Positions 1 to 8,097 of a stretch of DNA of 64,000 nucleotides are shown piece by piece. The DNA lies in NCBI RefSeq assembly GCF_900104635.1, contig NZ_FNWC01000007.1, forward strand, positions 620,001 to 684,000, read 5' to 3'. The notes beneath the pieces are model-generated. The model was given only the letters and a program-made list of their open reading frames with translations. It did no database searches and was not told the origin of the DNA. The translations under genes were made by a program, and so were the position numbers. The stretch's first letter is position 1; every line of letters starts with the position of its first letter. Origin of the DNA: Coprococcus phoceensis (GTDB taxonomy: Bacteria; Bacillota; Clostridia; Lachnospirales; Lachnospiraceae).

Positions 1-8
1 ACACAGAG

Positions 9-215
9 TTAGTCATCCTTATTCTTGTGCGACAATCTGTAAAACAGTGAGTATGCATATAAAAGAACCGGAAGCAGGATTGTCGCAGCAATAGAAGCTT
101 TGAATAGCCACATTGTATTTGGTGAATCAAAAATTGCAAAGAAAAGAGTGCTCAGATAAAGCGCTGCTAACAGAATAACGCCTAAGAGCGCAAGAATTCG
201 TTTTGTCTTACTCAT
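9..215 (-). CDS. Small two-TM membrane protein, function unknown
   Basis: I do not recognise this 68-residue protein. It has a short basic N-terminus (MSKTKR) and two hydrophobic segments, about residues 7-27 and 35-55, followed by a charged tail, so it is probably a small integral membrane protein. I chose the ATG at 215 because GAGGAG lies just upstream on the minus strand; an in-frame ATG 17 codons earlier lacks a comparable ribosome binding site. It is divergent from the dhaKLM operon. The function is open. Confidence 0.55.
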   Translation of the reverse strand: MSKTKRILALLGVILLAALYLSTLFFAIFDSPNTMWLFKASIAATILLPVLLYAYSLFYRLSHKNKDD

Positions 216-284
216 AACTATCGTCTCCTCATATATGATAGTTTGATTATAGCGATAGATTTTCAAAAATGCAAATAGAAACTA

Positions 285-313
285 TTGACCAGAAAGTTGT
301 ATGGTGATATTCT
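285..313 (+). promoter_or_regulatory. Sigma-A-type promoter of dhaKLM
   Basis: TTGACC (285-290) and TATTCT (308-313) are separated by 17 bp and lie 75 bp before the dhaK start. No other good hexamer pair is seen in this gap. Confidence 0.55.
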
Positions 314-387
314 ATAAAAAGAAGCTTTTAAATGATGAAAAACTATACAAAATGGTGAAAATGTAAAGAATCAAGGAGGTTTCGACA

Positions 388-1377
388 ATGAAAAAAATTA
401 TGAACAATGTGGATGCGGTAGAGAATGAAATGGTTTTGGGAATGGTAAAAGCATATCCGCAATATATAAAAAAATTAGATTGCGGAAATGTAGTAGTAAG
501 AGCCAGAAAAAAAGAAGGAAAAGTTGCTCTGATCAGTGGTGGCGGAAGCGGGCATGAGCCGGCACATGGTGGATTTGTAGGAGAAGGTATGCTGGATGCT
601 GCCGTTGCAGGACCGGTCTTTACTTCTCCGACACCGGATCAGATTTATGAAGGTATCAAAGCGATAGAGACGGACAAAGGTGTCTTTATGGTTGTAAAGA
701 ACTACACCGGGGATGTTATGAATTTTGAGATGGCAGCAGAGATGGCGGAGATGGACGGTATTCCAGTCAAATATGTTGTTACGAATGATGATGTTGCGGT
801 TCAGGACAGTTTGTATACAGTTGGGCGCCGTGGTGTGGCAGGAACAATTTTTGTACATAAAATAGCAGGCGCGAAAGCGGAGGAAGGTGCAGAGCTTGAA
901 GCGGTACAGGCAGTTGCACAAAAAGTGGTCGACAATGTGAGAACCATGGGAATGGCAATCAAGCCTTGCACGGTTCCGGCAGCAGGGAAACCGGGATTTG
1001 AGCTGAGTGACGATGAGATGGAGGTAGGAATCGGAATTCACGGGGAACCGGGGACGCACAGGGAATCGTTGAAAAAGGCAGATGAGATTGTAGATATGCT
1101 GTTGGAAAAGATTCTGGCGGATATCGATTATGCGGATAGCGAAGTGGCTGTTTTGATCAACGGCGCAGGAGGAACTCCTCTTATGGAATTATTTATTGTA
1201 AACAACCATGTGTCAGATGTACTCGCTGCGAAAGGAATCAAAGTATATAAGACGTTTGTCGGAAATTATATGACATCGATTGAAATGGACGGATTTTCAA
1301 TTTCTCTGTTGAGATTGGATGACGAGATGAAGAAACTGCTGGATGCAAAGGCAGATACACCCGCATTTAAGGCATAA
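388..1377 (+). CDS. dhaK: Dihydroxyacetone kinase, substrate-binding subunit DhaK
   Basis: DhaK binds dihydroxyacetone covalently through a histidine and works with DhaL and the phosphocarrier DhaM in the cytoplasm to form dihydroxyacetone phosphate. The 329-residue length is normal for the family. Visible marks are the GGGSGHEPAHGGFVG substrate loop near residues 50-64 and the GIHGEPG motif near residue 216, which carries the hemiaminal-forming histidine. AAGGAGG sits 9 nt before the ATG. It is first of a tight three-gene operon (gaps of 21 and 11 bp to dhaL and dhaM), which indicates the PEP-dependent, PTS-linked form rather than the ATP-dependent one. Confidence 0.95.
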   Translation: MKKIMNNVDAVENEMVLGMVKAYPQYIKKLDCGNVVVRARKKEGKVALISGGGSGHEPAHGGFVGEGMLDAAVAGPVFTSPTPDQIYEGIKAIETDKGVFMVVKNYTGDVMNFEMAAEMAEMDGIPVKYVVTNDDVAVQDSLYTVGRRGVAGTIFVHKIAGAKAEEGAELEAVQAVAQKVVDNVRTMGMAIKPCTVPAAGKPGFELSDDEMEVGIGIHGEPGTHRESLKKADEIVDMLLEKILADIDYADSEVAVLINGAGGTPLMELFIVNNHVSDVLAAKGIKVYKTFVGNYMTSIEMDGFSISLLRLDDEMKKLLDAKADTPAFKA

Positions 1378-1398
1378 TGTAGAAAGAAGGAACGACTT

Positions 1399-2022
1399 AT
1401 GGTAAATCAACAAAAGGTAATTGAAATTTTAAGAAACATCGGAGAGACGATTGAGAAAGAAAAACTGTTTTTGACGGAACTTGATAATGTAATCGGTGAT
1501 GGGGATCATGGAATTAACCTTTCACGCGGTTTTCAGGAGGTGGAAAAAAAGTTAGATACGCTTGCTGATAAAGACATTGGAACGATTTTAAAGACGGTTG
1601 GAATGACACTTGTATCTACGGTGGGAGGCGCATCAGGACCACTTTATGGGACTGCATTTATGAAGGCAGGGCAATTGATGGCAGGAAAAGATGCGGTGGA
1701 CATCAATGATTTTGTGGAAATTCTAAGGGTTTCCATAGAGGGAATTAAAATGCGCGGCAAATCCACAACCGGTGAAAAGACGATGCTGGATGCAATGGTT
1801 CCGGCGCTTGCTGCAATGGAAGGTGCTCTTAAGGCGGCAAAAGATCCGAAAGAAATATTGTTGGAAGGAGTGGAGGCAGCAGAGGATGGTGTCGCATATA
1901 CGAAGACTATCATTGCCACAAAGGGAAGAGCAAGCTATTTGGGAGAACGCAGTATTGGGCATCAGGATCCGGGAGCTACTTCGTTTACATTAATGCTAAG
2001 CGTGATTGCCAAAAGTTTGTAA
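1399..2022 (+). CDS. dhaL: Dihydroxyacetone kinase, ADP-binding subunit DhaL
   Basis: DhaL carries tightly bound ADP that is phosphorylated by DhaM and passes the phosphate to dihydroxyacetone on DhaK. The 207-residue protein shows the N-terminal DNVIGDGDHGINLSRG nucleotide/Mg-binding loop (about residues 28-43), the GGASGPLYGTAF segment, GEKTMLDA, and a C-terminal GHQDPGATS. All are characteristic of DhaL. It follows dhaK by 21 bp with AAAGAAGGAA as ribosome binding site and is surely cotranscribed with it. Confidence 0.94.
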   Translation: MVNQQKVIEILRNIGETIEKEKLFLTELDNVIGDGDHGINLSRGFQEVEKKLDTLADKDIGTILKTVGMTLVSTVGGASGPLYGTAFMKAGQLMAGKDAVDINDFVEILRVSIEGIKMRGKSTTGEKTMLDAMVPALAAMEGALKAAKDPKEILLEGVEAAEDGVAYTKTIIATKGRASYLGERSIGHQDPGATSFTLMLSVIAKSL

Positions 2023-2033
2023 GGAGGGTAAGT

Positions 2034-2414
2034 ATGGTAGGAATTGTAATTGTATCTCATAGTCGGGAGTTGGCGGACAGCATTGTGGAGTTTACAAAGA
2101 TGATGGCTCCGGAAGCGCTTATCCGTGCGGCGGGAGGTATGGATGACGGAACACTCGGGACGAGTTATGAAAAAATATATCAGGCAATCGAGGACGTTTA
2201 TTCCGAAGACGGAGTGCTTGTGATGATGGACATGGGCAGTGCTGTTATGACAACAGAGATGGTTCTGGAGGAGATGTCTGACAAGAAAATTGAGATGATA
2301 GACTGCCCGATTGTAGAAGGAGCAGTGGCGGCCACGGTTGCAGCATCCGCAGGAGCTGATTTTGAAGAAGTGAAACAAAATGCATTGGAAGCAAAAACAG
2401 CTGCTAAATTTTGA
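2034..2414 (+). CDS. dhaM: PTS-type phosphocarrier DhaM (EIIA domain)
   Basis: This 126-residue protein is a stand-alone EIIA(Man)-like domain that relays phosphate from HPr to ADP on DhaL. The predicted phosphorylated histidine is in VSHSRELAD (residue 9), and GMDDGTLGTS and MDMGSAV are further family motifs. Some enterobacterial DhaM proteins also contain fused HPr and EI domains; this one does not, so general PTS proteins must supply the phosphate. It lies 11 bp after dhaL with AAGGAGG in the gap, and a strong terminator follows. Confidence 0.92.
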   Translation: MVGIVIVSHSRELADSIVEFTKMMAPEALIRAAGGMDDGTLGTSYEKIYQAIEDVYSEDGVLVMMDMGSAVMTTEMVLEEMSDKKIEMIDCPIVEGAVAATVAASAGADFEEVKQNALEAKTAAKF

Positions 2415-2419
2415 AGTGT

Positions 2420-2465
2420 AAAACAAAGCATACTGAGAAAAAACAGTTTCGGTATGCTTGTTTTA
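2420..2465 (+). terminator. Rho-independent terminator of dhaKLM
   Basis: AAAACAAAGCATACTGA (2420-2436) pairs with TCGGTATGCTTGTTTT (2449-2464), ending in a T-run. Confidence 0.85.
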
Positions 2466-2523
2466 TGAAGAAAAATGAGATATAATAAAGCGATAAGAAT
2501 GAAAATACAAAGGAGTTATAAAC

Positions 2524-3024
2524 ATGGCATTATTAGAAGAATGGAGAGCAGTTGCATATTCAAAGGAGATGGATCGTGCAGCATTACAAAAATTTTGGGG
2601 AACCTATTTTCAAATTGAAAAAAATATCTATGAGAAATTATTGACAAATCCGGATGAGGAAGTAAAAGGAACAGTCAAAGAACTTGCAGAAAAGTATGAA
2701 ATTGACGTGTTTACAATGACAGGATTTTTGGATGGAATCAATGAAAGCTTAAAAGAAGAGAATCCAATTGAGACAATGGAAGAAGATACAGTTGTAAACC
2801 TGATCTTTGACAAAGAAAAGTTATATAAGAATATGGTGGATGCAAAAGCTGACTGGCTGTATGAATTACCACAGTGGAATAACATCTTTACACCAGAACG
2901 CAAGAGAGAATTGTATAAAGAACAGAAAAATTCGGGAACAGTCCGCAAAGAAAAGAAAGTTGGAAGAAATGATCCTTGTCCATGTGGAAGCGGGAAAAAG
3001 TATAAAAAATGCTGCGGTAAATAG
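2524..3024 (+). CDS. SEC-C motif protein
   Basis: The 166-residue protein ends with a clear SEC-C zinc-binding module, [18 protein letters not shown], at about residues 147-164. The same motif occurs at the SecA C-terminus and in many stand-alone proteins. The first 140 residues are helical and charged and resemble no enzyme I can name. It sits 4 bp before a YdcF-like gene, suggesting cotranscription. AAGGAG lies 8 nt before the ATG. The specific role is unknown; a metal-dependent adaptor function is only inferred from the motif. Confidence 0.85.
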   Translation: MALLEEWRAVAYSKEMDRAALQKFWGTYFQIEKNIYEKLLTNPDEEVKGTVKELAEKYEIDVFTMTGFLDGINESLKEENPIETMEEDTVVNLIFDKEKLYKNMVDAKADWLYELPQWNNIFTPERKRELYKEQKNSGTVRKEKKVGRNDPCPCGSGKKYKKCCGK

Positions 3025-3027
3025 TCC

Positions 3028-3774
3028 ATGGCATCAGGATTCATTGCACTTGGAATTTTAAGTATCCTGTATTATGGATTTGTTGTATGGTATACGAAGC
3101 GATGGAATGGAACGTTTACATGGTTCTGGGCGGTGTTTGGATTGGCGAATATCGGAATCGGAATACTGACCAGGGGAATTCCGGTTTGGCTTGAGTATAT
3201 TTTAACCGGTATTTTTATTGTTCTGTGGATGATTTTTTTCTGTGTGGAAGTGTTGATTCTTTGTGCGATGATATCAGTTGCTCCGAAAAATATGAAATAC
3301 ATTATTATTTTAGGGGCACAGATTCGCGGGAAAAGAGTGACTGAGGCATTGAAAAGAAGACTTGACCGTGGAATTCGTTATCTCAATGAGAATCCAGAGA
3401 CGATTGTAATCGTATCGGGAGGCAGAGGGAAAGGTGAGGATATCACGGAGGCAGAAGCGATGGCAGAATATTTGGAAAATTGTGGGATTGATGCAAACAG
3501 AATCTGCCTGGAAGAAAAATCGACGTCAACATATGAGAATCTGAAAAAAAGTCTTGCTTTTATAGATGATGAGCGACGGGATAAAATAGGAATTGTTACA
3601 AATAACTTTCATATTTACCGAGCTGTGAAATTGGCAAAATCAATCGGATACAGAAAAGTTTACGCGATTACAGCAAGCAGTAATCTTGCTGTATTTCCAA
3701 ATTATATGGTGAGAGAATTCTTTGCAGTGCTCGCTCTGTTTCTGAGACTGCGAAAGCACAAGACAGAAGAATAG
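3028..3774 (+). CDS. YdcF/ElyC/SanA-type DUF218 membrane protein
   Basis: The protein is 248 residues. Residues 1-85 form about three hydrophobic membrane segments. The rest is a DUF218 domain: IIILGAQIRGKRVT near residue 92, VIVSGGRGKGEDITEAEAMAEYL near residue 128, STSTYENLKKSL near residue 168, and VTNNFHIYRA near residue 190. Members affect envelope or peptidoglycan metabolism, but the reaction is not settled in most. It starts 4 bp after the SEC-C gene; no ribosome binding site lies in the gap itself, so translational coupling is likely. Confidence 0.85.
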   Translation: MASGFIALGILSILYYGFVVWYTKRWNGTFTWFWAVFGLANIGIGILTRGIPVWLEYILTGIFIVLWMIFFCVEVLILCAMISVAPKNMKYIIILGAQIRGKRVTEALKRRLDRGIRYLNENPETIVIVSGGRGKGEDITEAEAMAEYLENCGIDANRICLEEKSTSTYENLKKSLAFIDDERRDKIGIVTNNFHIYRAVKLAKSIGYRKVYAITASSNLAVFPNYMVREFFAVLALFLRLRKHKTEE

Positions 3775-3845
3775 ATGTATAAAATAAAAACAGGTGTGAA
3801 ATACTATCTCTGATAGAATTAGAAAAAATATAAGGAGGTATGATC

Positions 3846-4163
3846 ATGCCAGAGTTGAAATGTACAGTACAGACATGTACGCACAATAAGCAATTTTATT
3901 GTGACCTTGATGCTATCGAGGTTCAGGGGGATTCTGCAAGAAAGTCAGATGAGACATGTTGTGGAAGCTTCGTGAAGCGAAAAGGAGATTCTTACAGCAA
4001 TGTAACAGGAGAGGCGTCTCCGACAAGCAATGTCGACTGCAAAGCAGTTGAATGCATGTATAACAATGCGTGCAGATGCCATGCGGGTAAGATCAGCGTG
4101 GAGGGCAGCAACGCATGCAAATGCGGCGAGACCGAATGTGCAAGTTTTGAATGCAGTAAATAG
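3846..4163 (+). CDS. Protein with two DUF1540 cysteine-rich domains
   Basis: The protein is 105 residues and rich in cysteine (about one residue in eight). It contains two copies of a short module of the type C-x4-C-x-H/N-N-x5-C...C-x-C...C (residues about 4-42 and 61-104), matching DUF1540, a likely metal-binding domain common in Clostridia. I chose the ATG at 3846 over 3840 because AAGGAGG is only 1 nt from the earlier ATG and 7 nt from the later one. A strong hairpin ends the unit. The function is unknown. Confidence 0.85.
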   Translation: MPELKCTVQTCTHNKQFYCDLDAIEVQGDSARKSDETCCGSFVKRKGDSYSNVTGEASPTSNVDCKAVECMYNNACRCHAGKISVEGSNACKCGETECASFECSK

Positions 4164-4174
4164 TGAATAAGGTT

Positions 4175-4209
4175 GGGCGCAGTAAAGGTTTGAAACTTTT
4201 GCTGCGCCC
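4175..4209 (+). terminator. Long hairpin after the DUF1540 gene
   Basis: GGGCGCAG (4175-4182) pairs with CTGCGCCC (4202-4209), with further AAAG/CTTT pairing inside. The T-tail is weak. Confidence 0.7.
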
Positions 4210-4224
4210 TTAACTGTGTTCTTG

Positions 4225-4254
4225 TTGACGTTTTTAAGAAGGTAGCGTTATAAT
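4225..4254 (+). promoter_or_regulatory. Promoter of AI-2E permease-metA unit
   Basis: TTGACG (4225-4230) and TATAAT (4249-4254) are 18 bp apart. The -10 box overlaps an ATG at 4253, so that ATG cannot be the start of translation from this promoter. Confidence 0.7.
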
Positions 4255-4300
4255 GAAACATAGATGTAAATTGAGCGAGGAAAGGATTCGAATACATATT

Positions 4301-5605
4301 ATGGAAAATTCAAAGGAAACGAAAACTTATCATGATAAAAGACCTCAGTTTCGAAATAAAGGTCCTTCAAAATTAAGACAGCAGTTTGGAAAAGGAATGA
4401 CAGCATTTCTTGTTGTTGCAGCAAGCATTGTTTTTTATTTTGCATTTTTGCGTTTTAATGGAATTTCTAATATTTTTGAAAAGATATTTCAGATATTAAA
4501 ACCAATTATATATGGTCTTGTGATTGCATATCTTCTGAATCCGATTGTGAAATTGGTGGAAAGACATCTTACTCCTTTTTTGGAGAAAAAACTAAAGAAA
4601 AAAGAGACGGCACATAAAATTGGGCGGGGGAGCGGAATTTTCGCAGCTTTGATTTTTTCGGTGTTTGTGATTGTGGCACTGTGCAACATGCTGATTCCGG
4701 AATTATATAAAAGTATCCGAGATTTGATTGTGACACTTCCAGAGCAGATGAATAGCTGGGCACAAGATATGAATGCATTTTTAATCAGTAACTCAACTTT
4801 GGATACGATGCTGAAGAATATCATTACAGAGGGAACAGATACGGTGGAAAACTGGCTGAAGACGGATTTACTCCAACAGGCGAACACTTTAATGTCGAAT
4901 CTGACGGTAGGAGTAATCAATGTTGTGAGTGAGATTATGAATGTGTTGATCGGGTTTATTGTCTCTGTCTATGTACTGTTTAGTAAGGAACTGTTTTCCG
5001 GTCAGTGCAAAAAGATTGTATATGCACTGATGAAACCGGATCACGCAAACATGACACTTCATATTACGAAAAAGAGCAATGAGATTTTTGGCGGGTTTAT
5101 CATTGGAAAAATCATTGATTCTGCGATTATCGGAGTATTGTGTTTTATAGCACTTAGCATTATGAAGATGCCATACACCCTTATTGTCAGCGTGATTGTC
5201 GGAGTGACGAACGTAATTCCGTTTTTCGGACCTTATATCGGAGCAATACCGAGTACGATTCTGATTATGATTGCAGAACCGATACAGGGGCTGTATTTTG
5301 CTATTTTTATATTGATTTTGCAGCAGATTGACGGGAATATCATTGGACCGAAGATTTTGGGAGACTCTACCGGTCTGTCCGCTTTCTGGGTTGTCTTTTC
5401 CATACTGCTTGGAGGAGGACTTTTCGGGTTTGTCGGAATGATCATGGGAGTGCCGACTTTCGCTGTCCTATATTATATTGCGCAAATGTTTATCAACCAA
5501 AAGTTGGAGCGCAAAAAACTTCCAACATCATCTGAAAGGTATGGCAGTGAAAGCTATGTGAATGATGAAGGAGAATTTATTGAATGTGAAGAAAAAGGAG
5601 AATAA
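4301..5605 (+). CDS. AI-2E family transporter (YdiK/PerM-like permease)
   Basis: This integral membrane protein (434 residues from the ATG at 4301) has about eight hydrophobic segments. The C-terminal half carries the family signature region: GVTNVIPFFGPYIGAIPS and QQIDGNIIGPKILGDSTGL, then GGGLFGFVGMIMGVP. The family is named for AI-2 export but most members export unknown solutes, so no substrate is claimed. An in-frame ATG at 4253 is rejected because it overlaps the -10 box of the promoter. GAGGAAAGGA at 4276-4285 is a somewhat distant ribosome binding site. metA follows after 3 bp. Confidence 0.85.
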   Translation: MENSKETKTYHDKRPQFRNKGPSKLRQQFGKGMTAFLVVAASIVFYFAFLRFNGISNIFEKIFQILKPIIYGLVIAYLLNPIVKLVERHLTPFLEKKLKKKETAHKIGRGSGIFAALIFSVFVIVALCNMLIPELYKSIRDLIVTLPEQMNSWAQDMNAFLISNSTLDTMLKNIITEGTDTVENWLKTDLLQQANTLMSNLTVGVINVVSEIMNVLIGFIVSVYVLFSKELFSGQCKKIVYALMKPDHANMTLHITKKSNEIFGGFIIGKIIDSAIIGVLCFIALSIMKMPYTLIVSVIVGVTNVIPFFGPYIGAIPSTILIMIAEPIQGLYFAIFILILQQIDGNIIGPKILGDSTGLSAFWVVFSILLGGGLFGFVGMIMGVPTFAVLYYIAQMFINQKLERKKLPTSSERYGSESYVNDEGEFIECEEKGE

Positions 5606-5608
5606 TTT

Positions 5609-6529
5609 ATGCCGATTCGTGTACAAAATGATTTGCCGGTAAAAGAAATACTGGAACAAGAAAATATATTTGTGATGGATGAACATCGTGCGATGCATCA
5701 GGACATCCGTCCGATCAAGATTGGTCTGTTGAATCTGATGCCCTTGAAGGAGGATACAGAACTTCAGATTTTAAGATCACTGTCAAATACACCATTGCAG
5801 GTAGATGTGGTTTTTGTGAATGTGTCCAGCCATAAATCGAAAAATACATCGACCAGCCATCTCAACAAGTTTTATGTGTCGTTTGAAGAAATCAAAGACC
5901 AGAGATTTGATGGCTTTATCATCACAGGCGCTCCGGTAGAACAGATGCCGTTTGAGGAGGTTGACTACTGGGAAGAACTGAAAGAGATTATGGAATGGAC
6001 AAAGACACATGTGACTTCTACAATGCACTTGTGCTGGGGAGCGCAGGCGGGACTTTACTATCATTATGGAATTGAAAAAGTACAGTTGGATGAAAAGGTA
6101 TTTGGCGTGTTTGAACATCGTGTAAAAAATCGGAAAACACCATTGGTGAGGGGATTTGATGATGTGTTTTATGCACCGCATTCTCGTCATACAACGGTTC
6201 CGACAGAAGCAATTGAGAGTGAAGAACAGCTGATCATTCTTGCGGAATCAGAAGAAGCCGGAGTATTTCTGACGATGTCATTGGATGGAAAACAGATCTT
6301 TGTGATGGGTCATCCGGAATATGACCGTGTGACATTGAATAACGAATACATGCGAGATAAGAATAAGGGATTGGAGATTGCACTTCCTAAAAATTATTAT
6401 CCAGATGACAATTTTGAGAACAGACCGCTTTTGACATGGCGCTCACATGCAAATAACTTATATACAAACTGGGTGAATTATTATGTATATCAGGTGACGC
6501 CGTATGACTTGTACGGAACACCGTTTTAA
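5609..6529 (+). CDS. metA: Homoserine O-acyltransferase MetA
   Basis: MetA acylates L-homoserine with acetyl- or succinyl-CoA at the entry of methionine synthesis. The 306-residue length and the start [10 protein letters not shown] are typical. Visible motifs are [14 protein letters not shown], the [16 protein letters not shown] segment, the nucleophile region [15 protein letters not shown] (Cys near residue 142), and [14 protein letters not shown], which carries the catalytic His. Clostridial members usually use acetyl-CoA, but I cannot decide this from the sequence. It follows the AI-2E permease by 3 bp with AAAAAGGAG upstream and is probably cotranscribed from the promoter at 4225. Confidence 0.94.
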   Translation: MPIRVQNDLPVKEILEQENIFVMDEHRAMHQDIRPIKIGLLNLMPLKEDTELQILRSLSNTPLQVDVVFVNVSSHKSKNTSTSHLNKFYVSFEEIKDQRFDGFIITGAPVEQMPFEEVDYWEELKEIMEWTKTHVTSTMHLCWGAQAGLYYHYGIEKVQLDEKVFGVFEHRVKNRKTPLVRGFDDVFYAPHSRHTTVPTEAIESEEQLIILAESEEAGVFLTMSLDGKQIFVMGHPEYDRVTLNNEYMRDKNKGLEIALPKNYYPDDNFENRPLLTWRSHANNLYTNWVNYYVYQVTPYDLYGTPF

Positions 6530-6685
6530 TGCGGGATCTACGGGATTTGTTGAAAAGTCAAAGTATCGTAAAATGATGTTAAATATCGGGCAGTATTGCA
6601 AAATTGGGAGTACAAAGGGAGTATAAAAAAGCCCTTATGGGAGTACAAAAAGTATGATATAAACTGTCTTTTGGAACAATATTAT

Positions 6686-6717
6686 GAGGGCGTATTGTGT
6701 AAGTGCAATATGCCCTT
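6686..6717 (+). other. Inverted repeat in the metA-to-small-ORF gap
   Basis: GAGGGC..ATTG (6686-6697) pairs with CAAT..GCCCTT (6706-6717). The surrounding 6530-6803 gap also has two copies of GGGAGTACAAA (near 6607 and 6649). There is no clean T-tail, so it may be an operator or a weak terminator. Confidence 0.4.
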
Positions 6718-6803
6718 AAATTTATGAGAAAAGTAATGCTAAAGACTAGGAAATGTGATAGAATGGCAGGAATAAACAGATTTGAAATTATGGAGGTGTA
6801 GTA

Positions 6804-6977
6804 ATGCACAAAACTATATTGATTGAAGAAATTACCATTGAGAATGTAACAGAAAAAATAAATGAAAAAGTACAAGAAATGGGAAAAGACGGTTATCAGA
6901 TTAAAACCATGTCCTTTTGGGGAACAGATAAAGTTGTGTTGATTTTCAAAAAAGGGCTAAAAGGAAGTTTGCTATAA
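6804..6977 (+). CDS. Small protein of unknown function (57 aa)
   Basis: This short gene has a very good ribosome binding site (GGAGGTG, 7 nt before ATG) and encodes 57 residues. The predicted order is beta (TILIEEIT), a long helix (ENVTEKINEKVQEMGKDG), then beta strands ending in WGTDKVVLIFKK. The small alpha/beta shape resembles DUF4177-type proteins, but I do not assign it. It lies alone between metA and an XRE regulator. Confidence 0.55.
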   Translation: MHKTILIEEITIENVTEKINEKVQEMGKDGYQIKTMSFWGTDKVVLIFKKGLKGSLL

Positions 6978-7127
6978 CTTCCAGCTTGTAGAACTGAAAA
7001 GCATAAAATTATAGAGAAAAGTACCTGTCAAAGAATCTTTGCGTAACTATATATGTAATGTAAGATGTTGATTGCTTTACTTTAGATATTATTTTGGGGA
7101 TAATAATATTCAAAGGAGGACGAAAAT

Positions 7128-7199
7128 ATGAACAAGGTAACAACACAGGAAAGGGCGAGATATTATGAATATAGGAAATCAAATATTGAATATTCGTAA
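7128..7199 (+). CDS. Possible 23-codon leader ORF before the XRE gene
   Basis: The ATG at 7128 follows an excellent AAAGGAGGACG ribosome binding site, yet the frame stops after 23 codons and overlaps the first 35 bases of the XRE regulator gene in another frame. The arrangement suggests translational coupling or a leader peptide. No homology is claimed. Confidence 0.4.
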   Translation: MNKVTTQERARYYEYRKSNIEYS

Positions 7200-7599
7200 A
7201 GAAAAACAATTAACACAAGAGGAGTTTGGCAGATTATTTCATGTTACTCGACAAACTGTTTCAAATTGGGAAAACGGAAAAAGTTATCCTGATCTGCAAA
7301 TTCTTGTAAGCATGAGTAATCAATTTGATATTTCTCTTGATACATTATTAAAGGAGGATTCGAAGATGGTACAATCTATGGATAAAGAAAGAGCAATGGG
7401 CATAATAAAACATGAAAAATCAATTGTAGATTTTTTTACAGGTGCTGGAACAGGAATTGCTGTATCTTGTTTATTTTCCCCAGATTCATCGATAAGAACT
7501 ACAGTCATTATTGTTGCAATTATAATGATAGGTATAGGTTGGTATAAAAAATCAAAGAATGATAAAAAGGTATTTCAATATATTAAAGAACATGATTAA
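7165..7599 (+). CDS. XRE-family regulator with C-terminal membrane segment
   Basis: The 144-residue protein has an N-terminal Cro/CI HTH (residues 4-60: IRKEKQLTQEEFGRLFHVTRQTVSNWENGKSYPDL), a linker, then two hydrophobic segments (about residues 85-100 and 108-127) and a basic C-terminus. It thus looks like a membrane-tethered DNA-binding protein. Its own ribosome binding site is AGGAAAGGG, and it overlaps a short upstream leader frame. No obvious partner gene adjoins it. The target is unknown. Confidence 0.8.
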   Translation: MNIGNQILNIRKEKQLTQEEFGRLFHVTRQTVSNWENGKSYPDLQILVSMSNQFDISLDTLLKEDSKMVQSMDKERAMGIIKHEKSIVDFFTGAGTGIAVSCLFSPDSSIRTTVIIVAIIMIGIGWYKKSKNDKKVFQYIKEHD

Positions 7600-7630
7600 A
7601 TGAATTTTGGTAATAACAAATTTCAGTTGT

Positions 7631-7670
7631 AGCAGACAGTTTTTTGATTGACTGTCTGCTTTTCTCTTTT
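7631..7670 (+). terminator. Terminator of the XRE gene
   Basis: AGCAGACAGT (7631-7640) pairs with ACTGTCTGCT (7651-7660), followed by TTCTCTTTT. Confidence 0.85.
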
Positions 7671-7894
7671 TAATCATAATTGATAGTGGTGCTATAAAAT
7701 GGTTCATATCCGTTGTGAAAAGACCATTTAGAGTGATATAGATTGATTGCAAGGATAGTGGGAGTTCCATTGATTTGGTTATGTTCTGCTTCGATTTCCG
7801 CTACCACTTCATCGGTATTCCAGTATTGATATACGATAACTTGTAATTCGGTATCACGATTAGCGCCAGAGCATGGGAGTACAAAGAACTTCAA
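7670..7894 (-). pseudogene. Possible gene remnant on the minus strand (74 codons)
   Basis: An open frame of 74 codons runs leftward with protein-like composition (VIVYQYWNTDEVVAEIEAEHNQ, roughly codons 20-40), but no ribosome binding site precedes its ATG. It sits between two plus-strand terminators. It could be the remains of a mobile-element gene or chance. The rest of 7600-8020 shows only the two terminators. Confidence 0.25.
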
Positions 7895-7929
7895 AATAGG
7901 CTGTCAATAGATGACGGCCTATTTTTTTA
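7893..7929 (+). terminator. Hairpin with T-run
   Basis: AATAGGC (7895-7901) pairs with GCCTATT (7917-7923), followed by seven T in total. It insulates the nrd promoter from upstream reading. Confidence 0.65.
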
Positions 7930-8022
7930 TCCAAAAATATGGAAGAGAGAATCTGATATTTTTGTCTATTATTCCGATTTGACGAAAGACCATCAGAGTG
8001 ATAGTATTAGTATTACACGGAA

Positions 8023-8069
8023 ATACTGTATATAGTGATTTGAAATTGGATTAACACTAAATATAGATG
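8023..8069 (+). promoter_or_regulatory. Two NrdR-like boxes and promoter of nrdDG-dut
   Basis: ATACTGTATATAGTG (8023-8037) and ACACTAAATATAGAT (8054-8068) both resemble the NrdR box and start 31 bp apart, about three helical turns, as is usual for NrdR sites. A TTGAAA (8040-8045) and TATAGA (8062-8067) pair with 16-bp spacing overlaps box 2, which fits repression of the ribonucleotide reductase operon by NrdR. Confidence 0.7.
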
Positions 8070-8097
8070 ATAATATAAAATGGAAAGGAAGAGACGG

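Noticed and set aside
475..1059. Minus-strand 194-codon frame inside dhaK
   Set aside because: dhaK on the plus strand is an unmistakable complete gene; the antisense frame has cysteine/histidine-rich composition typical of a shadow and no ribosome binding site.
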